Assembly (NCBI RefSeq): GCF_900604535.1
Contig: NZ_UWOT01000004.1
Location: 186,001-250,000, forward strand
Origin: Romboutsia_E sp900604535
GTDB lineage: Bacteria; Bacillota; Clostridia; Peptostreptococcales; Peptostreptococcaceae
Reading direction: 5' to 3'
Length of the DNA: 64,000 bases
Shown here piece after piece: positions 35,872 through 44,014 of the stretch; position 1 is the first letter of the stretch, and each line of letters starts with the position of its first letter. The notes beneath the pieces were generated by a model, which saw only the letters and a list, made by a program, of their open reading frames with translations, was not told where the DNA came from and made no database searches. Made by a program: the position numbers and the translations under genes.

Positions 35872-37432
35872 CTTCTGCACCTCCTGCCATCATAAATCCT
35901 AATGTATTTTCATCTGCATCTTTACCATCAACTATACCTACAATTTTACCTTCGTATATTACAGCGATTCTATCAGATACATTCATAACTTCATCTAATT
36001 CAAGAGATACTAAAAGTACCGCATTTCCTTCATCTCTTTGTTTAACTAAAGAACTATGAACGAATTCTATCGCCCCAACATCTAGACCTCTAGTTGGTTG
36101 AGTTGCTATCAATAATTGTGGCTCTTTTGTTGCTGCTCTTGAAACCTCTATATTGTCAACTTCTCTACCTATTATTATTTTTTGTTGGTTACCACCCGAT
36201 AAAGCTCTCGCTTTTGTAGTATAATCCGTAGGTCTTACATCAAACCTTTTTATTATTTCTTCTGCATGTTTTTCTATAGCTGATTTATTTAAAATTCCAT
36301 TTTTAGAGAATCTAGGATCCTTATAATTTTGTAATACTGTATTTTCAGCTATTGTAAAGTCTAATATTAAACCTCTTTTTTGTCTATCTTCTGGTATATT
36401 TTTTATACCTTTTTTGAAAACTTCTATAGGCTTATTATTTATAACTTCATGTCCATTTATTTTTATACTTCCAGATTCAGATTTTCTAAGTCCAGTAAGG
36501 GCTTCTACTAATTCAGATTGTCCATTACCATCTATACCTGCTATACCTAGTATTTCACCAGCCCTAACTTCTAATGATAATCCATCAACAGCTGCTATAT
36601 TTCTATTATCTCTTACTACTAAATCTTCAATTGATAAAACAACATCACCTAACTTAGGTTCATCTTTATCTACTTTGAAGTTTACTTCTCTACCTACCAT
36701 CATTGCTGCTAAGTCATCTTCGCTTGTTTCTGAAACCTTAACTGTATCTATATATTTACCTCTTCTTATTATAGTACAGTAATCAGCTGCTGCTTTTATT
36801 TCTTTTAACTTATGAGTTATTATTATTACAGATTTACCTTCTTTAGTTAAATTTCTTATAATTTGCATAAGCTCATTTATTTCTTGAGGTGTAAGAACAG
36901 CAGTCGGCTCATCAAGTATTAATATCTCAGCTCCTCTATATAAGGCTTTTAATATTTCTACTCTTTGTTGCATACCTACAGTTATATCTTCAACCTTTGC
37001 ATTTGGATCTACATATAGTCCATATCTTTCCGATAATGCTTTAACATCTTCAGTAGCTTTTTTCATATCTACAGCACCTAAACCTTTAACTGGCTCAGTA
37101 CCTAGTATTATATTTTGTGCTACTGTGAATGGTTGAACAAGCATAAAGTGTTGATGAACCATCCCTATCCCATTTTCAATCGCTACATTTGGGTTATCGA
37201 TATTTACTAATTTTTCATTTATATGTATTTCTCCAGAAGTTGGATGATATAAACCATATAATATATTCATTAGTGTAGATTTTCCTGCTCCATTTTCTCC
37301 TAAAAGAGCATGTACTTCTCCTTTATGTACAGTCAAATCTATATTATCATTTGCCACGAAGTTTCCGAACTTTTTAGTTATCTTTTTCATCTCAACAACT
37401 TTTTGACTGTAATCCACATTACTTTTATTCAT
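35861..37432 (-). CDS. Nucleoside ABC transporter ATP-binding protein, NupO-like (two ABC domains)
   Basis: 523 residues with two fused nucleotide-binding domains. The first has Walker A GENGAGKST (about 46-54), an ABC signature degenerated to VGMQQRVEI, and Walker B ILILDEPTAVLTP. The second has a weak Walker A GIDGNGQSE, signature LSGGNQQK, and a Walker B region LLIATQPTRGLD, as usual in sugar/nucleoside importers (RbsA/NupO type). It powers import by the two permeases encoded directly downstream. A good promoter lies about 45 bp upstream. Cytoplasmic, membrane-associated. Confidence 0.9.
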   Translation of the reverse strand: MNKSNVDYSQKVVEMKKITKKFGNFVANDNIDLTVHKGEVHALLGENGAGKSTLMNILYGLYHPTSGEIHINEKLVNIDNPNVAIENGIGMVHQHFMLVQPFTVAQNIILGTEPVKGLGAVDMKKATEDVKALSERYGLYVDPNAKVEDITVGMQQRVEILKALYRGAEILILDEPTAVLTPQEINELMQIIRNLTKEGKSVIIITHKLKEIKAAADYCTIIRRGKYIDTVKVSETSEDDLAAMMVGREVNFKVDKDEPKLGDVVLSIEDLVVRDNRNIAAVDGLSLEVRAGEILGIAGIDGNGQSELVEALTGLRKSESGSIKINGHEVINNKPIEVFKKGIKNIPEDRQKRGLILDFTIAENTVLQNYKDPRFSKNGILNKSAIEKHAEEIIKRFDVRPTDYTTKARALSGGNQQKIIIGREVDNIEVSRAATKEPQLLIATQPTRGLDVGAIEFVHSSLVKQRDEGNAVLLVSLELDEVMNVSDRIAVIYEGKIVGIVDGKDADENTLGFMMAGGAEDEQ

Positions 37433-37473
37433 CGCTCTTTATTACCCTCCTTATTTACTAATCAGCACTTTTT

Positions 37474-37502
37474 ATTATACTAAAATATAATTCATATAAC
37501 AA
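37474..37502 (-). promoter_or_regulatory. Promoter of the ABC transporter operon
   Basis: TTGTTA (37497-37502), 17-nt spacer, TATAAT (37474-37479) on the minus strand, about 42 nt upstream of the ATPase gene start. Confidence 0.65.
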
Positions 37503-37788
37503 ACTTTTTTCGACATTTTTTTGTATTTTATTTAAAAGATGCACATTATTTAAATTATTTTAATTAATTTAGCCTCTCTCTTTTATCATTGTTATATACT
37601 ATTTACAAAATTAGTAAATATAATTGTATATACTTATATATTATCCATAAAACTCCTAATCTATTTGTTTCATTATGATTAAATTTAATTACATAATTAT
37701 TTTTAATTAAATTTCATATAAAAAATAATAAACAATAAGTTTTTCATATAATAAATAGTCTGTATTCTAATTAACTTATTAATTAAAT
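37503..37788. other. A/T-rich spacer between transporter operon and first BMP lipoprotein gene
   Basis: With the promoter and terminator at its ends, the gap is 414 bp. No ORF with a ribosome binding site, riboswitch or RNA gene is seen. The lipoprotein gene is separately terminated, so the transporter is transcribed from its own promoter. Confidence 0.55.
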
Positions 37789-37846
37789 AAGCTTTCTTAC
37801 AAAATAATTATTTTATTAATAATCATAAAGTAAGAAAGCTTTTTAT
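37789..37846 (-). terminator. Terminator of the distal BMP lipoprotein gene
   Basis: Perfect 12-bp stem AAGCTTTCTTAC / GTAAGAAAGCTT enclosing an A/T-rich 29-nt loop with secondary pairing. It follows the stop at 37847 directly; in the minus direction the distal arm is followed by ATTTAATTAAT rather than a clean U-run, so efficiency is uncertain. Confidence 0.55.
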
Positions 37847-38890
37847 CTATTTATTATTAGGATATGTTTTTTCAAATTCATCCTTAGTTGCTGGAACTTT
37901 TATATCTCCAGATTTTACTTTGTTTTTAATTTCATTGACATAATCTAATATATCCTGAGGAACATTATCTTTTGTAGTTGGTGCTATTCCAACACCTTCA
38001 GTTTCTAAAGTACTTACTATTACTTTTCCACCTTCATATTTTCCTTCTAATAAATCTTTTGATATATTATATACTGTTACATCTACATTTTTCATAGCAG
38101 ATGTAATTACATTTTTGGGTGCTAGTTTATTTTGATCTTGATCAACACCTATTGCCATTTTATTATTTTCTTTAGCTGCCTCTATAGCTCCTGTTCCACA
38201 TGCACCTGCTGCTGTAAATATTACATCTACTCCATCTGTATGCATTTGGTTTGCTATTGATTTTCCTAAAGCTGAATCAGTGTAACTATTTGTATACTGA
38301 GTGGATATTTTAGCTTCTGGATTAGAGTCCAACACACCAGCCTTATAACCATATTCAAATTTACTTATTACTTCACTTTCCATACCTCCAATAAATCCTA
38401 CTTTTCCAGTTTTAGTCATTTTACCTGCTATTAATCCTGTTAAATATGATGACTCATTATCTGCAAATAATAATGAATCTACATTTTTTGCATCTACCTG
38501 TGTATCTATTATAGCAAAGTTATTATCTGGATAGTTTTTAGAAGCTTCTTTAATTGCATTTTCTAACTTATATCCAACTCCAATTATTAAATCCATCTCT
38601 TCATCTACAAAAGTTTCTACATTTGGAGTATAATCAGCATCTTGTTTAGACTCAAGATATTTAACATTAACTTTATCACCATATTCTTTTTTTAGTCTTT
38701 GAAGACCTTCCCATGCTGATTGATTAAAAGATTCATCATTTACTCCACCTGTATCTGTTACCATTCCGATTTTTATAACATTTGATGAATTACCTGATGA
38801 GCTTTCATTACCTTTGTTGCTACACCCAACCATCATAGATGTTGATAAAATTAAAGATGTTGTAAAGGTTAACAGTTTTTTTAATTTCAT
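37847..38890 (-). CDS. BMP-family nucleoside-binding lipoprotein (copy 1)
   Basis: 347 residues from the ATG at 38890 (AAGGAGGUAUAAGU upstream); the longer frame to 38938 lacks a ribosome binding site. The N-terminus MKLKKLLTFTTSLILSTSMM leads into lipobox VGC, so the mature protein is lipid-anchored at that cysteine outside the membrane. The BMP (PnrA-like) domain follows (IGMVTDTGGVNDESFNQSAW; GLIAGKMTKTGKVGFIGGME). It would hand nucleosides to the NupOPQ-like transporter encoded downstream. It is a clear tandem paralogue of the gene at 39026, separated by a large palindrome. Confidence 0.92.
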   Translation of the reverse strand: MKLKKLLTFTTSLILSTSMMVGCSNKGNESSSGNSSNVIKIGMVTDTGGVNDESFNQSAWEGLQRLKKEYGDKVNVKYLESKQDADYTPNVETFVDEEMDLIIGVGYKLENAIKEASKNYPDNNFAIIDTQVDAKNVDSLLFADNESSYLTGLIAGKMTKTGKVGFIGGMESEVISKFEYGYKAGVLDSNPEAKISTQYTNSYTDSALGKSIANQMHTDGVDVIFTAAGACGTGAIEAAKENNKMAIGVDQDQNKLAPKNVITSAMKNVDVTVYNISKDLLEGKYEGGKVIVSTLETEGVGIAPTTKDNVPQDILDYVNEIKNKVKSGDIKVPATKDEFEKTYPNNK

Positions 38891-38956
38891 ACTTATACCT
38901 CCTTGAAAGAAATTTATGTATAATTGTAGGTTTCTCATTTTATAATTCTTTTATCC

Positions 38957-39022
38957 AATAATTTATATAAAGAAAAAAACTACCCTAAACTTAGGGTAGT
39001 TTTTTTCTTTATATAAATTATT
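38957..39022. terminator. 66-bp near-perfect palindrome acting as terminator between the two BMP genes
   Basis: Left arm 38957-38988 and right arm 38991-39022 are exact 32-bp inverse complements with a 2-nt centre (AC). The core ACTACCCTAA / TTAGGGTAGT is flanked by A-run and T-run, as in a bidirectional terminator, and the pairing continues 12 bp beyond the runs. It begins 4 bp after the stop of copy 2. Confidence 0.88.
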
Positions 39023-39025
39023 TAA

Positions 39026-40066
39026 TTAGTTTTGAGCAAATTGAGCTTCAAATTCTTCCTTAGTTGAAGGAACTTTTATTTCTCCACTCTTTATTTTTTC
39101 AGCCATTTCATTTACGTATTTTAATACATCTGGCGCTACATTTTTATCACTAGTTGGAGCTATACCAACTCCTCCAGTAGCTAATGTATTAACTATAACT
39201 TTTCCACCTTCATAGTTACCTTCTACCATATCTTTACATAAGTTGAATATTGCAACATCTATGTTTTTCATAGCTGATGTTAACATATTGTCTGGAGCTA
39301 AGTTATATTGATCTGAGTCAACACCTATAGCTTTTTTATTATTTTCCTTAGCAGCCTCTATTGCACCTGTTCCAGTTGCACCAGCAGCTGTAAATATTAT
39401 ATCAACTCCGTCGCTGTGCATTTGGTTAGCTATTGATTTCCCTTTAGCAGCATCTGAGAAGCTGTTTGCATATTGAGATGATACTGTAGCATCTGGGTTT
39501 GCAGTTAAGACACCAGCTTTGTATCCATACTCAAATGTACGTAATAAATCACTTTCTATACCACCTATAAATGCAACTTTACCAGTTTCAGTCATCTTAC
39601 CTGCTACTAATCCAGTTAAGAATGAAGATACATTATCTTCAAATGTTAAAGAGTTTACGTTGTCAGCTTCTACAACAGCATCTATTATAGCAAATTCTTG
39701 TTCTGGATAAGACTTAGCAGCGCTTTTTATTGCATCTTCTAATTTATATCCAACACCTACTATTAAATCATATTCATCATCTACAAATGTTTCAACATTT
39801 GGTGTATAGTCAGCATCTTGAGTTGATTCTAAATACTTAACTTCTACCTTATCTCCATATTCTTTCTTTAAGTCTTGAAGACCTTCCCAAGCAGATTGGT
39901 TGAAAGATTCGTCATTTACTCCACCTGTATCTGTTATCATTCCTATTTTGTATACCTTATCTTCTGATGATGCATCAGCATCTCCTGAATTTGAACCACA
40001 TCCTACTAGTAATCCAGCAGTCATAACTGTAGTTAAACCTAGTGCTAATAATTTTTTAAGTTTCAT
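39026..40066 (-). CDS. BMP-family nucleoside-binding lipoprotein (copy 2)
   Basis: 346 residues with signal peptide MKLKKLLALGLTTVMTAGLL and lipobox VGC at residue 23. The BMP domain shares long identical segments with the adjacent copy, for example IGMITDTGGVNDESFNQSAW here and IGMVTDTGGVNDESFNQSAW there, plus IFTAAGATGTGAIEAAKENN here. It is the upstream member of the pair, preceded by UUGGAGGAAAUUU. It probably captures nucleosides for the same transporter; divergence in the signal and C-terminal regions suggests an older duplication with possible specificity change. Lipoprotein on the outer face of the membrane. Confidence 0.93.
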   Translation of the reverse strand: MKLKKLLALGLTTVMTAGLLVGCGSNSGDADASSEDKVYKIGMITDTGGVNDESFNQSAWEGLQDLKKEYGDKVEVKYLESTQDADYTPNVETFVDDEYDLIVGVGYKLEDAIKSAAKSYPEQEFAIIDAVVEADNVNSLTFEDNVSSFLTGLVAGKMTETGKVAFIGGIESDLLRTFEYGYKAGVLTANPDATVSSQYANSFSDAAKGKSIANQMHSDGVDIIFTAAGATGTGAIEAAKENNKKAIGVDSDQYNLAPDNMLTSAMKNIDVAIFNLCKDMVEGNYEGGKVIVNTLATGGVGIAPTSDKNVAPDVLKYVNEMAEKIKSGEIKVPSTKEEFEAQFAQN

Positions 40067-40323
40067 AAATTTCCTCCAAATTATTCTATATATGTAATAA
40101 TTAACTCCATTCTACACTATTTTTTCTTTTTTAGCCATACTTTTTATGTATTTTTTTTAATTTTTTTGTAAATATGTGTTGCACTTAATAGTTAGAAGTC
40201 TAATTAGTATGTGTTTTTATGCCCTTTATTACATACTATTTATTATTTTAGTTATTTTTCTAACTTTTATATATTCTTAATAGTAATAATTATAATTCAT
40301 TTATATATTTTCTATAAAAAATT
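40067..40323. other. Spacer upstream of the BMP gene, no gene seen
   Basis: The gap between the BMP and DegV genes is 318 bp, including the DegV terminator at its right end. I looked for a purine riboswitch, common before purine/nucleoside transporters, and found no recognisable core. Only weak -10-like TAGAAT sites are present. Confidence 0.5.
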
Positions 40324-40374
40324 AAAATAGATGATATCAAAATATAATTTATTTTAAGACCATCTATTTTATAT
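40324..40374 (-). terminator. Terminator of degV
   Basis: Stem AAAATAGATG / CATCTATTTT, starting about 10 nt after the degV stop, A/T-rich loop with moderate U content after the stem. Confidence 0.65.
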
Positions 40375-40384
40375 ATTCTACATT

Positions 40385-41230
40385 TTATTTTTTAAAAGTT
40401 AAAATTCCTGTTACTCCTGGACCTGAGTGTGAACCTATACAAGTACCAACCATAAAGAATTGTATATCCTTTGGATTTAATTCTTCTTTTGCAGCTTCTA
40501 TTAATTTTAATTTTTCTTTTTCATCATCACTATATCCTATGTAAATAACTTGATCCGATAAGTCATCACCACAATTCTCCTTTATCAGTTCAATCATCTT
40601 AGATACAACATTTTTTTTACCTCTAACTTGAGTTACAGGAGATACAAGTCCATCTTTTACATCTAATATAGGTTTTATATTTAATATATTTGCTATAGTT
40701 GCTTTTGTTGACGATATCCTACCACCTTTTTGCAGATATTCCAATGTATCTACTGAAAATAATAAATAGGATTTTTCTCTTAAATTTTGAAGCCTTTGAA
40801 TTATCTCTTCTCCAGTTTTACCTTCATTTGCTAACCTAGCTGCTTCTACAACTAAAACACCTATTCCATAAGAAAAACTTTGTGAATCATACATATAAAT
40901 CTTTCCATCTATATCATTCTTAGCCATATTAGCACTTTGATACGTTCCTGTTGCAGTAGATGAACCTGCAACATAAAGTACTTCTTTCCCCTGATTTACG
41001 TACTTTGTAAAAACTTCTTTAAATTGAGCGTAAGTAGCTTGAGATGTTTTCGGATATATGTGTTCTTTTCTTAATCTCTTATAAAATTCTTCTTTTGCAA
41101 TATCTATCCCATCTTTATATTCTTTTCCATCTATAATTACAGTAAGTGGAATTACTTCTATATCATATTTATTAACCAATTCTATAGATATATCAGATAA
41201 ACTATCACATACAATTTTTAAGTTACTCAT
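40385..41230 (-). CDS. DegV family fatty-acid-binding protein (FakB-like)
   Basis: 281 residues, the standard DegV length. Signatures are IVCDSLSDISIELVNKYDIE at the N-terminus, KTSQATYAQFKEVF (about 57-70), SSTATGTYQSAN (about 89-100) and GSHSGPGVTGIL near the end. DegV/FakB proteins bind a long-chain fatty acid and present it to the FakA kinase for phospholipid synthesis; no fakA is in the window. Start follows GAGGGGGUAU. Cytoplasmic. Confidence 0.93.
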   Translation of the reverse strand: MSNLKIVCDSLSDISIELVNKYDIEVIPLTVIIDGKEYKDGIDIAKEEFYKRLRKEHIYPKTSQATYAQFKEVFTKYVNQGKEVLYVAGSSTATGTYQSANMAKNDIDGKIYMYDSQSFSYGIGVLVVEAARLANEGKTGEEIIQRLQNLREKSYLLFSVDTLEYLQKGGRISSTKATIANILNIKPILDVKDGLVSPVTQVRGKKNVVSKMIELIKENCGDDLSDQVIYIGYSDDEKEKLKLIEAAKEELNPKDIQFFMVGTCIGSHSGPGVTGILTFKK

Positions 41231-41281
41231 TATACATTATACCCCCTCATCAAATTATACTTTACATTCTATATTTTAAAT

Positions 41282-41752
41282 TTACTTCATATTTGGATAC
41301 CCAATTTGTCTTAAAGCCTCAAATACAGCTATCGCAACTGCATTTGATAAGTTTAACGATCTTGCTCTTTCATGATCTAACATAGGTATTCTCATACAAG
41401 TTTCTGGATTTTCCTTTAATAAATCTTCAGGTAATCCTTTCGTTTCTTTACCAAATACTAAAAATGAATTTTCTACAAAATTCATATCTGAGTGGAAATT
41501 ATTTGTTTTAGTTGTTGAATAGAAAAATACACCATCTGGATTTTTTTCTTTTACTTCTTCAAAACTGTCATAATACTGAATATTTGCTATATCCCAGTAA
41601 TCTAACCCACTTCTTTTTAAATATTTATCTTCTAACGAAAATCCTAATGGTCTAACTAAATGCAATGTAGATCCTGTAGCTGCACATGTTCTCAATATAT
41701 TACCAGTATTTTGTGGTATTTCTGGCTCTACTAAAACTATATTTAATGACAT
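41282..41752 (-). CDS. trmL: tRNA (cytidine(34)-2'-O)-methyltransferase TrmL
   Basis: 156 residues from the ATG at 41752 (UAGGAGGAUUAGU); six upstream in-frame codons have no ribosome binding site. Minimal SPOUT methyltransferase: IVLVEPEIPQNTGNILRTCA at the start, FLVFGKETKGLPEDLL (about 104-119) and the knot motif IPMLDHERARSLNLSNAVAI (about 127-146). It 2'-O-methylates the wobble base of tRNA-Leu (CmAA/cmnm5UmAA). Dimeric, cytoplasmic. Stands 51 bp upstream of degV. Confidence 0.92.
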   Translation of the reverse strand: MSLNIVLVEPEIPQNTGNILRTCAATGSTLHLVRPLGFSLEDKYLKRSGLDYWDIANIQYYDSFEEVKEKNPDGVFFYSTTKTNNFHSDMNFVENSFLVFGKETKGLPEDLLKENPETCMRIPMLDHERARSLNLSNAVAIAVFEALRQIGYPNMK

Positions 41753-41869
41753 ACTAATCCTCCTAGCCAATTTAAAAACTTTTTATTTAAACTTTGATTT
41801 TGGTTTTATTTTCTAAATATTATTATATCAGAAAATATTTATAATCACACTATTACTTACTATTAGAAA

Positions 41870-43246
41870 TTATACATATTCCGTAAATATATTTAAACCC
41901 TTATAATGTGGTTGTTTATGTTCTTCTTTTTTCTTTGAACCATTAATTATAACTTTATCCATAGGAGGATAAAAACTATTATATATAAGCTCTTTTCTTT
42001 CTTGGGATTCAGATTTATATATCCTAAATGTACTAACTTTATATCCTATCCTTCCATCTTGTTCTACAACTCTTTCTCCTTCATATAAATCTTTACTTTC
42101 TTTCTCAATAGTTTTATTTGGAAGAGTTTCTGTTACTTCTGTTATTATCTCTATTTCTTTCTTATCCTCTTTATTTCCATAAATTGTAGAAACTATTCTA
42201 TTATCAAAAACTTCATTATAAATAAGGACAGGTGTATTAAATTTATTTCTAAATTTAAAATCTATATCACCTAGTGATACTGTAGCATCTCTTCCTTTTG
42301 AAATATATGCACTTGGTATACTATGATTTTTTACATTAGTTATATTCATACCCGCATAAAGTGCTGCATTATATATAGTACTAGATACTTGGCAAATTCC
42401 TCCACCCAATCCTTTTTCTACTTTGCCATTTATAATTACAGGAGCTTCCTTCATCTCCTTTGCTGCTTTAGATTTTATAATTATAGAGTTAAAAGAAAAT
42501 TCCTCATCTTTTCCAATAAGTATATTTTTTGTAGCATTTGATGCAATTTTTATATTTTCAACCCTATTTATAACTTTAGGATTAAAATATGTTTCATAAG
42601 TTCCTAATACAGTATCTATTTTAGATAACTCATCTTCTTTATATTTTGGTTCAATGTTTTGTTCTGGTATATCTATTGAATTGACATAAATATCTTCAAA
42701 GCTTTGTATAAACTTTTCTTTTAAAATATCTTTATTTATATTTCTCCCATATACTTCTTTTGTTTTTACAAATTTTCCATTATCTACCCTTATAGTAGCA
42801 TTAACTGGAGATATATATAATTCATTACCAATATTCTCTATGCATTCATTTAATTTTTGGTCATCATAATTATATTTTAAGGTTATTATTTTTTTCTTAC
42901 CTAAATCTAAATTTATTTTAACTTTAATATCTTCAAGGAATTTATTTTCCTTACATACATTATAGGCTTCATCAATAGCTTCATTTACCATATAACTTAC
43001 ACCTAAATCATTCTTATTTATATTATAATTGCCTTCACTAAACTTTAAAATTAATTCATTATTTTCATTTATTACTTTAGTAATTTTATCCTTCGCTTCT
43101 TTTTTGCTTAAGTTAGATAAGTCTATGTCCTCTACATATATATTTTTATGAATTTTACCTTCTCTTTCAAAACCTTGTACTAACTTTATATTTCCTAAAA
43201 AAAATATAGCTACTATTAATAATGATATAATTTTATTTTTTTTCAA
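41870..43246 (-). CDS. VanW family protein with peptidoglycan-binding-like domains
   Basis: About 458 residues. The start is uncertain: a TTG at 43246 is 11 nt from AAGAAGG, while the ATG at 43255 is only 2 nt from it, so TTG is preferred; either overlaps the end of nth. A hydrophobic N-terminal segment (IISLLIVAIFFLGNIKLV) anchors or exports the protein. Two repeats of the PG_binding_4/YoaR type follow (about 30-210), then a VanW domain with GLGGGICQVSSTIYNAALYA and a short C-terminal G5-like part. VanW proteins are named from vancomycin operons but their function is unknown. Expected outside the membrane, perhaps at the cell wall. Confidence 0.85.
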   Translation of the reverse strand: MKKNKIISLLIVAIFFLGNIKLVQGFEREGKIHKNIYVEDIDLSNLSKKEAKDKITKVINENNELILKFSEGNYNINKNDLGVSYMVNEAIDEAYNVCKENKFLEDIKVKINLDLGKKKIITLKYNYDDQKLNECIENIGNELYISPVNATIRVDNGKFVKTKEVYGRNINKDILKEKFIQSFEDIYVNSIDIPEQNIEPKYKEDELSKIDTVLGTYETYFNPKVINRVENIKIASNATKNILIGKDEEFSFNSIIIKSKAAKEMKEAPVIINGKVEKGLGGGICQVSSTIYNAALYAGMNITNVKNHSIPSAYISKGRDATVSLGDIDFKFRNKFNTPVLIYNEVFDNRIVSTIYGNKEDKKEIEIITEVTETLPNKTIEKESKDLYEGERVVEQDGRIGYKVSTFRIYKSESQERKELIYNSFYPPMDKVIINGSKKKEEHKQPHYKGLNIFTEYV

Positions 43247-43877
43247 GGTTGTCATTCCCTTCTTTATAATAGTCACAATAGCTTTTTATATGGCAATCAC
43301 CACACTCTGGCTTTCTAGCTTTACATATCCTCCTTCCATGAAAGATTAATAAATGATGAGAGTGTGACCATCTTTGTTTTGGTATAGTATTCATAAGTGC
43401 AAATTCAGTTTTTTCTGGAGTAGTAGTATGTACTATTCCTATTCTATTTGCAACTCTAAAAACATGAGTATCTACAGCTATTGCAGGTACATTAAATGCA
43501 TTACTTAATACAACACCAGCTGTTTTTCTTCCTACACCAGGAAGTTTTACTAGTTCCTCAAATGTATTTGGAACTTGTCCATCATATTCCTCACATATAA
43601 TTTTGGATGTTAGCTTTATTTTTTCTGCCTTACTTTTATATAATCCACATGTTTTTATTTCTTTGATAATTTCATCAACACTTAATTTATTGAAATCATA
43701 TGGTGTATTATATTTTTTAAACATTTTACCTGTAACAATATTAACTCTTATATCTGTACATTGAGCTGACAATATTGTTGCTATTAATAATTCAAATGGA
43801 GTTGTATAATCTAACTCACATTTTGCATCAGGATATAATTCCTCTAGTTTATCTAATATTTCATTTACATCTTTCAT
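43233..43877 (-). CDS. nth: Endonuclease III
   Basis: 214 residues, full length. A helix-hairpin-helix LPGVGRKTAGVVLSNAF with the catalytic lysine (GRKTA) and the catalytic aspartate in VDTHVFRVANR are present. The [4Fe-4S] ligands have the canonical C-x6-C-x2-C-x5-C spacing (CKARKPECGDCHIKSYC). It removes oxidised pyrimidines and cuts abasic sites in base excision repair. It overlaps the downstream VanW gene by about 14 bp. Preceded by AAAGGGGAAUAA. Confidence 0.96.
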   Translation of the reverse strand: MKDVNEILDKLEELYPDAKCELDYTTPFELLIATILSAQCTDIRVNIVTGKMFKKYNTPYDFNKLSVDEIIKEIKTCGLYKSKAEKIKLTSKIICEEYDGQVPNTFEELVKLPGVGRKTAGVVLSNAFNVPAIAVDTHVFRVANRIGIVHTTTPEKTEFALMNTIPKQRWSHSHHLLIFHGRRICKARKPECGDCHIKSYCDYYKEGNDNLEKK

Positions 43878-43945
43878 AGTTTTATTCCCCTTTAATTTAA
43901 CTTATTATTTATATTATCTATCAAATTTCCTAATCTATTACAAAT

Positions 43946-43985
43946 AAAAAAAGCAAAAACTTTACAGTTCCTGCTTTTTTATTTT
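43946..43985 (-). terminator. Terminator of the Lon-like protease gene
   Basis: Imperfect stem AAAAAGCAGGAACT / AGTTTTTGCTTTTT on the minus strand with loop GTAA, followed by U-run; 35 nt after the gene. Confidence 0.7.
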
Positions 43986-44014
43986 ATATATTACCCTTAA
44001 TTTTACAGTATAAA

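Noticed and set aside
40067..40384. Possible purine riboswitch before the BMP lipoprotein gene
   Set aside because: Checked because of the nucleoside transporter context; the conserved loop sequences of purine aptamers are not present.
41870..43276. Vancomycin resistance operon suggested by the VanW-family name
   Set aside because: No vanH/A/X/Y or VanRS genes nearby; VanW proteins are common in Clostridia without glycopeptide resistance.
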